The notes beneath the pieces were generated by a model. It did not search any database. It saw nothing but the letters and a program-made list of their open reading frames with translations, and had not been told where the DNA came from. This document shows, piece by piece, positions 1-5,130 of a DNA stretch of 5,130 nucleotides. Position numbers and translations under genes: made by a program. Source of the stretch: an uncultured Clostridia bacterium (GTDB taxonomy: Bacteria; Bacillota; Clostridia; Christensenellales; UBA1242); assembly GCA_937911885.1 (NCBI GenBank), contig CALDPW010000190.1, positions 1 to 5,130 on the forward strand. The letters are read 5' to 3'. Each line of letters opens with the position of its first letter. The first letter of the stretch is position 1.

Positions 1-3000
1 CTTTTAAAGCATTTGTTAAATATTGTTCGTATGAAGCATCGCCAGTTGGATTATATATGCCCGCAACGCCAACATCTCCAATTTTAACAATGTTTGTTTC
101 TGCGCCATAATCGTATGTTTGTCCGCTAATGGTTACAGTTTTTGTTACTTTAATAATTGGATTTATAACATCGTTGCCTTGACTATTTTTTGCAACAAAG
201 TATGGAACAGCAAGTAATTGCATGTTTGATTCTTCAAATCCAACAAAGTTTGCAGTTGTTCCTGTTGGAACATCAATGTAATAAACATATCTTGGTTTGT
301 ATGAGCCATCTGATGTTAATACATTGTTAATTCTTTCAAGTGTAAATGTTTTATTGTTAATTTTTAGGTGTTCCAAACTATCAATTGTATTAATGTGTAA
401 AATTGAGAAGTTTGCGCCTGTAAATGTTCTGTTTGCTAATAAATAATATCTAATGCCCGAAGCTTGGTTTTGTGTTAGGTTAAATGTTTTATCAATTGAA
501 CCGTAAACAAAATCCATCTTACTTGTTAAGTCACTATTTAAAATAAATGTTTGTTGATTTTGATCTGTAGATTTTGTTACTACAAATTGACCGTTGTTTT
601 CAACAATATTTTTTGTTCCAGATGTGTAATAGCTTAGTTCACTATTATTAATTGCATTAACAACATTAATTGTAATCACACAACTTAAACTTGTGTTATA
701 AATTGATGAGATTGTTAATGTAACAACACCCGATCCTTTTGCAACTAAGCATTGTTTACCAGCTGCATTTTGTTCAATACTTAAAATTTGAGTGTTAGAA
801 CATCTTACATTAAATTTATCTTTACCAATAAAGCTTGGTATTGAAATATAACGTAAAACATCTTCAAACAAATATGTGTTTTTGCTAATAATTTGATTAT
901 TAACTCTGTTTGTTAACGAATTAATTTCGCTTTGTTTTAGATTTGATTTTCCAAACAATAAGTTGCCAGAGCTAATATCATAGTTATCTTGACTTAATGA
1001 ATGATAATACAATGTTGTTGCAAAATCAGCTTCTTGAGCCCAGATGTTTTGCATATTTGAATGCAATTCAACTGTAATGCTTGTTGGTGGGAAGTTTGCT
1101 AAAAGCTTAATAGTAGCAAGCATATCGCTATCGGCTTCCACCTTTTCTTTAGATAGTAATACAGGAAGTCCATTATTAATTGAACTATAATAATACCATC
1201 TATAATTTTTTAACACATTGTAAGCATCATCTACGTTTAATGAATCTTCTGCAATATTTAATCCGTTTGCAACTACTCCATCATTTGTTAAATCGTAGTA
1301 GTTATAAACTGTTTTTAATGAGCTAACATCAGCATTGCTTTCTAAATTATAAACCGAAGCTGGTGTTTTGCTATATTTTTGAAGTATTGCAGCATCAATA
1401 CCATCGTTTAAGGTATCGAATAATCCACCAATTTTAATACCTGGTCGATTATATGAATAATATAAGTAATCTGTGTTATTAAATGAAACATTATAAACAG
1501 GTTGTGTTGCATCTGCAATAAATTCAAATTCTTGGTTAATATCTACATATTTATTCAACATTTTATAAACATGTGTGGATGAAACGTTGTTTCCAACAAA
1601 ACCAATTCCAACTTCGTTGTTATATGGTCCCGACACATAAGTGTTAATAATGTTGTTGTAGTAATTAATATTTTCACCATCTTTAACAATTGGATATGGA
1701 GCATAATAATACTCTGTTATTTCCTCAATTGGTTCAATGCTGGTGTCGTAAATTTCACCATAGTTCAAACCAGTTTGTTGTGCCAAGCTTGCATCACCAA
1801 TAATATATCCGCGTTGAGCTTGAACTTGTGCATCTGCCGAAACAGGAGCATTAATAATTCCACCAACAAAATAGTTATCAATAATTTGAATAACGTTTTT
1901 AGATTGTCCAATAAGTCCTGCAACATTTGCATTGTATCCTTGAACACCAGCGTTTACTGAGTTGTTTTGAATAAATGCATTGTTTGATTGACCAATAAGT
2001 CCGCCAACATTATATTTTTCAGCTGATCTTTCAAGCAGAACATCACCATAATATTGACCATTTGTAGCAAGAGCTTCCCATCTATTTACAAGTGTTTGAC
2101 TATTTAAATAACTATAAACTGAGTTGTATTCTAAAATATTTGTGAATACTAATTTTAATGTTGCTGTAAATGGCTTGCTTGTATAAGTTGTTACAGCATA
2201 AATACGATTGTTATCTATAACAATGTTTGCATCTTTGTGAGCTTGATCAATTTCGCTACCATCACCTAGTGTTTGATAGAATAAGCCTGTGTAACTACCA
2301 ATTAATCCACCAACATTGTTATAACCCGAAACAGCTGTTTTATAATCAGCAATTGATTCGCCTTCCAAAACTTCAACATGGTTGCTTGAAACTTTGTTGA
2401 TTTTTGCCTTAACCAAAGTTTTAACTATGGTTTCTACCGAAATAACACCTTCTGCACCATTTGCATCAACATATGATTGAATTGTAAATGATGAACCATT
2501 TTTAACAATAATTACATTTGCTGATGTTGTGTTTGGTTTGTAAACATGCGCTTTTGATGTTGTTCCGTAGTTTACGTTTTTGTTTGTAACTTCTAACACT
2601 GCTAAATGTTCACGATTTAAATCAGTAGAAACATTATAGAATCTGCGTGTGAAGTTTAATAACGAACTTACAATTGAATCGTTAGAAATATCTGCATCTA
2701 AATCACTTGCTAACAAATCTAACACTGTTACAGCATCATCGTTATAAGCATCATTTTGTTCACGAACAAGTAAGTTTTCATAGGTTACGTATTCGATGTT
2801 AAGCAATTTTAAGAATGATACTAATGTGCTTGCATCGTTAATTACAATACCATTAATAAATGTTTGTCCGTTGTTGTTTAGTTTTACAACGGTGTTTTCG
2901 CTTGTTCCAATTAAGCCACCAATATTGCTAAAACCTTTAACCAATGGTGTTACGGTATTATTTTCAACTGCTCCTGCATTGTAACCAACAAGTCCACCAA

Positions 3001-5130
3001 CATTGTTTAGTTTTGCTTCAGGATTGCTAATAGCTTTGTTACTTGGAAGCATTGCTTTAACTTTGTAGTTATAAATTTCACCATTGTTAAATCCTGCAAG
3101 ACCACCATATGCAGAATTATCATGACTGCTTGTTTGAACGCGAGAATTAATGCTTGCTACAATATCAGATTCATTAATACCATTTGAAGCACTAATATTT
3201 TCTGTTTTTTGAATAATAGCTTTGTTGTTAAATCCAACAAGTCCACCAACATATGAAACATTTGTTGCAATTCCTACATTGATTTCAATGTTAACAACAA
3301 CATCTAAAATTTGAATAGGTGTTGTATCTGTTGAATTTAATAACTCAACTGCTGCATTGTTTGCTTGATAAGCTCCAATATTTTCGTTGCGTGAATTAAT
3401 TAAGCCTGAAGATTCGGCTGTGCCATTTTCAACACTCAAATTTGGATTGTTAACAAAACCAACAACGCCACCAACAAAGAAGTTAATGCTTGAAGACAAT
3501 GTTGAACTTGAACCAATATAAATACCAGTAGTTTGTGATGCTAAAACGTGTTCTTGATTATCAAAATATGATCCATTAAAGTTATCAACACCACTTAAAT
3601 CGTCAACAATAATATTTTTAATTGTTCCTTCGCTATAACCTGCAATTGATCCAACATAATAGTTGTTTGTTGCAATTAGCGCAGGGTTTGAAATATATAA
3701 TCCATTAATAACAACGTCTTCAACAACACCTGTTGATCCAATCATTGCAAACAATCCCATATATGCATGTGATTGAGTTATTTGCAAGTTAGATAAATAG
3801 TATTGACGAGATTCAATAACATCACCAGCTGTGTTATATGTTTTGTTAACACCACTAAAGCTTCCTTTAAATGGAACTACATTATCAGCATCAACATAAC
3901 CAAGTGGTTTCCATTCTCCAATGTTAATATTATCTGCCAACACATAATGAGCATTCATTGCTGAATTGATTTTTTGTAAATCCTCAACTGTTTCAACTTG
4001 ATATGGAGCATAACGTGTTCCATTTAAAATGCGAATTGTAATTTCGGTGTAAGTTGCACCCATTCCGCCAATAACTGAAACAGAGTCTTTTGTCCAAATA
4101 GTAATTTTAGCAGTTGAATATTCAGATAAGATTTTAGTTTTTGCAGTTACAATTAATTTTCCTGTTGCGTTATTAATTTCAACATCAATTGCACTGTTGT
4201 TTGAAATAACATCTAAGTCTTTTAAAAGTGCTGTTTTAGGATAAATTTCAAAACCGATTGATTTAACATTGTTTACAGTATAACCAGTATCGGTATATCC
4301 TAAGTCACGTTCGTCAAATGTAATGAAATATTCTTTTTCACCACTGTTTGTTTGAACTGTTTCAACATCGTCAAACAAGAAATATTCTACTTTTGTTGGT
4401 TTTAAAACGTTAAAGTTAATATCAACTTGACGAGTAGCATCAGCCATTTGTCCATTTTCGTTAATATAGTGTTGACCAATACGGGCAATTAATTTAAACG
4501 AAACATTTGAAACAACTGATTCTAAGAATCCACACGATACAACAGCTTTGTTAATATCATTTTCAAAAATTTTAACAATAATTGAAATGTTGCGAAGTTG
4601 TGGACGAAGAGTGTATGTATAGGTTTGAGTAGTAGCATCGTAAGCTTCTGAGCTCAAATCGTCGGTGCGTAAATTATATGTAACGCCGTTGTAAACAACC
4701 AACCATTCAATGTCATCAAATGTATATGAAGCGTGTGCTGGTTGAGTGTTTAATGTAACTTCGTAGCTACCAACTTCTTCTTTTTGAACTACGTTAATAG
4801 TGTCGTAGTTATATAGGGTTACCTCTTTTTGGAAAACAGTAATATCCGAAAGAGGAACGTGAACAGTAATATTTATTTTAAATGTTGCAACACGTTGTTT
4901 AACACCAAAGTTATCATAACCGGTAATTTTAATTGTTACACCAGTTGTTCCTTTAACGTTTTGTGTTTGCAATTTATATCCTGCAATTTCTCTAGCAATT
5001 TCACGATTGTCAGTTGTAGCTTCATAATATAAAACATCTGGTAATTCTGAATATTGCTCACCATTAATGGTAAATGAGATTGGTAATTGCAAATTATTTT
5101 TAACTGTAATAGTTTCAGGTGTGTATTCAG
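1..5130 (-). CDS. Giant modular surface/secreted protein with Ig-like (Big_2-type) domains and a GLUG-repeat beta-helix; internal fragment, both ends missing
   Basis: The complement strand is open from end to end: 1709 complete codons (5128 down to 2) with no stop, and the first and last codons agree in phase, so there is no frameshift. Neither start nor stop is present. Order of parts: Ig-like segments (residues 1-370), GLUG entry module (371-489), degenerate GLUG repeats with inserts (490-1090), tyrosine-rich tail and closing motif (1091-1326), linker (1327-1412), Big_2-like domain (1413-1490), beta-rich C-terminal part (1491-1709). Composition is rich in Asn, Thr, Ile, Val and Tyr with only four Cys and six Trp, which suits an extracellular beta protein. 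GLUG and Big_2 modules are known from bacterial surface adhesins, IgA-peptidase-type proteins and large secreted proteins. I see no HExxH or other catalytic motif, no membrane helix, and no signal or anchoring sequence; these may lie outside the window. The coding frame is certain; an adhesive or structural role is inferred. Confidence 0.95.
2..658 (-). other. Beta-rich C-terminal segment, cut by the window edge (residues 1491-1709)
   Basis: Strand-like runs include GQFVVTKSTDQNQQTFILN (1514-1532 approximately), a YYLLANRTF strand, FTLERINNVL, KPRYVYYIDVPTGTTANFVG, MQLLAVPYFVAKN and IIKVTKTVTISG, ending in IVKIGDVGVAGIYNPTGDAS and EQYLTNALK. The organisation suggests one or two further beta-sandwich domains. 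The sequence stays in frame to the window edge, with no stop codon, LPXTG-type motif or hydrophobic anchor seen. The family is not recognised. Confidence 0.45.
659..892 (-). other. Big_2-like Ig domain with three cysteines (residues 1413-1490)
   Basis: The core reads KFNVRCSNTQILSIEQNAAG (1438-1457), KQCLVAKGSGVVTLTISS (1458-1475), then LSCVITINVV (1481-1490). This matches the Big_2 pattern '..SsN..v.sv...g..v.akg.G.atItvss....  .i.v.V' closely. The three cysteines are C1443, C1460 and C1483 (codons at 800-802, 749-751 and 680-682). Cysteine is otherwise almost absent from the protein. Big_2 domains normally lack cysteine, so these may form a disulfide or be incidental. The domain probably spaces the beta-helix from the C-terminal part. 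Confidence 0.7.
893..1150 (-). other. Unassigned linker region (residues 1327-1412)
   Basis: The segment KEKVEADSDMLATIKLLANF (1327-1346) leads to a strand TSITVELHS (1349-1357), then a polar stretch with NIWAQEADFATTLYYHSLSQ (1361-1380) and a probable helix LKQSEINSLTNRVNNQI (1397-1413). Its position between the beta-helix closure and a Big_2-like domain suggests a connector or the first half of a larger domain. I do not recognise it. Confidence 0.35.
1151..1858 (-). other. Tyrosine-rich tail of the beta-helix with closing motif (residues 1091-1326)
   Basis: After the last clear GLUG core the chain reads NYGEIYDTSIEPIEEITEYY (1122-1141), then an irregular stretch with a weak repeat-like piece EVGIGFVGNNVSSTHVYKML (1172-1191). 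It is unusually tyrosine-rich (EYYYAPY, YLYYSYN, VYNYYDL, RWYYYSS). It ends AYNVLKNYRWYYYSSINNGL (1302-1321) followed by PVLLS. GLUG-type beta-helices commonly finish with a tryptophan and an 'NNG.P.L' strand, so this most likely marks the end of the helix. The region between (1195-1300) includes a probable loop or small helix, GGLFDTLNDGIDAAILQKYS (1234-1253). Confidence 0.55.
2012..2263 (-). other. Second insert between GLUG repeats 7 and 8 (residues 956-1039)
   Basis: About 84 residues lie between the repeat cores. They contain DANIVIDNNRIYAVTTYTS (966-984), which reads as one ordinary beta-helix coil, then FTATLKLVFTNILEYNSVYS (987-1006) and a likely helix LNSQTLVNRWEALATNGQYY (1008-1027) carrying W1017. 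The segment probably consists of one coil plus a helical excursion. No family is recognised. Confidence 0.4.
2318..2905 (-). other. Long insert between GLUG repeats 6 and 7 (residues 742-937)
   Basis: About 196 residues separate NIGGLIG from the next NVGGLIG. The first part is helix-leaning and acidic: ASTLVSFLKLLNIEYVTYEN (766-785) and AVTVLDLLASDLDADISNDS (799-818), then SIVSSLLNFTRRFYNV (818-833). The second part returns to strands: HLAVLEVTNKNVNYG (841-855), NVIIVKNGSSFTIQSYV (871-887) and VISVETIVKTLVKAKINKV (895-913). It may be a small alpha/beta or alpha-plus-beta domain projecting from the beta-helix. I do not recognise a family. DLDADISND vaguely recalls a calcium-loop motif, but it lacks the regular dockerin or EF-hand spacing. 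Confidence 0.5.
3662..4018 (-). other. GLUG beta-helix entry module (residues 371-489)
   Basis: The sequence TRYAPYQVETVEDLQKINSA (residues 371-390) is followed by HYVLADNINIGEWKPLGYV (394-412), FKGSFSGVNKTY (420-431), YYLSNLQI (443-450) and YMGLFAMIGSTGVVEDVVIN (456-475). This is the stereotyped opening of GLUG-containing beta-helical proteins: 'PY.I.t..DL..i', '.Y.L..DIdl....W.PiG', 'F.G.fdG....isnL.i' and '.GLFg.i..g.i.nl.i'. It probably forms the N-terminal cap and first coils of a right-handed beta-helix. The match to the family pattern is strong throughout, although the 'fdGnGy' step is altered to FSGVNKTYNTAGD, giving a slightly longer loop (about residues 424-441). Confidence 0.8.
4019..4399 (-). 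other. Big_2-like Ig domain directly before the beta-helix (residues 244-370)
   Basis: Residues 291-348 read IGFEIYPKTALLKDLDVIS, then NNSAIDVEINNATGKLIVTA, then a strand ending AKITIWTKD. This matches the Big_2 layout: a 'P..A...' turn, 'S.NS..I.V', an asparagine-glycine turn, 'GKL.VTA', then a strand of alternating hydrophobic residues. The final strand YTEITIRILNG (360-370) closes the domain immediately before the GLUG entry motif. Big_2 domains usually act as extracellular spacers or binding modules. A spacer role between the N-terminal part and the beta-helix is inferred. Confidence 0.6.
4400..4855 (-). other. Big_2-like Ig domain plus extension (residues 92-243)
   Basis: The start PLSDITVFQKEVTLYNYDT (residues 92-110) follows the Big_2 opening pattern, in which a hydrophobic 'I.V....VTL' strand precedes a strand ending in a proline-alanine turn (SYEVTLNTQPAHAS, residues 121-134) and a tryptophan (W142). 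The rest (TYTYTLRPQLRNISIIVKI, then SNVSFKLIARIGQHYIN) continues with strands and ends in VDINFNVLKP. It is longer than a usual Big_2 domain of about 80 residues, so it may be two fused beta-sandwiches. It contains C199, the only cysteine outside the C-terminal Big_2-like domain. Assignment rests on pattern only. Confidence 0.5.
4856..5128 (-). other. Beta-rich, probably Ig-like segment, N-terminally cut by the window (residues 1-91)
   Basis: The segment opens with EYTPETITVKNNLQLPISF and ends with the alternating strand pattern RVATFKINITVHV. Short hydrophobic strands alternate with polar turns (for example GTTGVTIKITGYDNFGVKQ, residues 60-78), as expected of a beta-sandwich. The last strand, FKINITV, is the usual closing strand before a new domain, which then starts at PLSDITV. 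The family is not identifiable from sequence alone. Its start lies beyond the window edge, so more domains probably precede it. Confidence 0.5.

Larger units (their letters stand above)
1859..3661 (-). repeat. Nine degenerate GLUG repeats forming a beta-helix, with two long inserts (residues 490-1090)
   Basis: Repeat cores by eye, with window positions: YYVGSIAGYSEGTIKNIIV (3605-3661), FFVGGVVGFVNN (from 3481), YVGGLVGFNNKAIIQKTE (3200-3253), AYGGLAGFNNGEIYNYKV (3059-3112), NVGGLVGYNAGAVENNTV (2951-3004), NIGGLIGTSENTVV (2885-2926), NVGGLIGSYTGLFYQTLG (2264-2317), NVGGLIGQSNNAFIQNNSV (1955-2011) and NVAGLIGQSKNVIQIIDNYF (from 1927). The shared pattern is hydrophobic-G-G-[LIV]-[IVA]-G-x-[SN]-x-x-x-[IVF], the GLUG consensus, where each unit forms part of a beta-helix coil. 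Spacing is irregular (roughly 26 to 203 residues) because loops and inserts separate the coils. At DNA level only the glycine core (reading ccaccaac or close variants on the + strand) is shared; flanks have diverged, so these are old protein repeats rather than recent tandem duplications. Confidence 0.8.

Noticed and set aside
1765..1947. 60-residue minus-strand open frame rich in leucine, methionine and lysine
   Set aside because: It lies in a different phase from the long minus-strand frame and entirely inside it. Its leucine-rich composition follows from shifting the GLUG coding sequence by one base.
1775..1960. 61-residue plus-strand open frame rich in Asn, Ser and Cys
   Set aside because: It is antisense to the GLUG repeat region. 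The composition is that of complementary AT-rich coding DNA, and no ribosome binding site or domain is visible.
2675..2734. Possible dockerin or EF-hand calcium loop at AVTVLDLLASDLDADISNDS
   Set aside because: Acidic residues are present, but the spacing and the glycine of a real calcium loop are missing and there is no second copy.
2796..2984. 62-residue plus-strand open frame that looks hydrophobic, like a small membrane protein
   Set aside because: It is antisense to GLUG repeats 5 and 6 and the start of the first insert. Its hydrophobic, proline-rich look comes from the complement of Gly/Asn/Lys codons (GGT, AAC, AAA), and it has no ribosome binding site.
1859..3661. Recurring short + strand words such as ccaccaac, considered as a CRISPR or other non-coding repeat array
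   Set aside because: They are in-frame codons for the GGL core of GLUG repeats, with irregular spacing and divergent flanks, and the coding frame runs through them unbroken.
4829..5032. 67-residue plus-strand open frame rich in Asn, Cys and Ser
   Set aside because: It is antisense to the N-terminal Ig-like segments, which have a continuous, convincing reading on the other strand.

Overview
The whole 5130-base window lies inside one protein-coding gene on the minus strand. I translated the reverse complement by hand from position 5128 down to position 2. The frame stays open for 1709 consecutive codons with no stop and no frameshift, and neither the true start nor the true stop is in the window. 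All other open frames are short shadows of this gene. There is no intergenic space, RNA gene, promoter, terminator, CRISPR array or mobile element to report. Residue numbers count from the first complete codon in the window (5126-5128 = residue 1), not from the real N-terminus.

The product looks like a very large, modular, secreted or surface-displayed beta-rich protein. From N to C it holds: (i) about 370 residues of Ig-like beta-sandwich segments, two resembling bacterial Ig-like group 2 (Big_2) domains; (ii) an entry module starting with APYQVETVEDLQ (residues 374-385), typical of the first coils of GLUG-type right-handed beta-helices; (iii) about nine degenerate GLUG repeats (cores such as VGGLVGYNAGAVENNTV), interrupted by inserts of about 196 and 84 residues; (iv) a tyrosine-rich region ending in a W...INNGLPVL closing motif; (v) an unassigned linker; (vi) a Big_2-like domain containing three of the four cysteines; and (vii) about 219 further beta-rich residues running off the window. 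No catalytic motif, transmembrane segment, signal peptide or sorting signal is visible, so an adhesive, structural or surface-interaction role is an inference.

The DNA is AT-rich, with A/T-ending codons favoured (ATT, GTT, ACA, GCA, CAA, TTA, AAA). All six tryptophans are TGG and no in-frame TGA occurs, so the standard code fits and a TGA-reading mycoplasma is unlikely. The style suggests a low-GC Firmicutes/Bacilli-type or related host-associated anaerobe, possibly an uncultured lineage. This assignment is tentative because one gene fragment carries no taxonomic marker.
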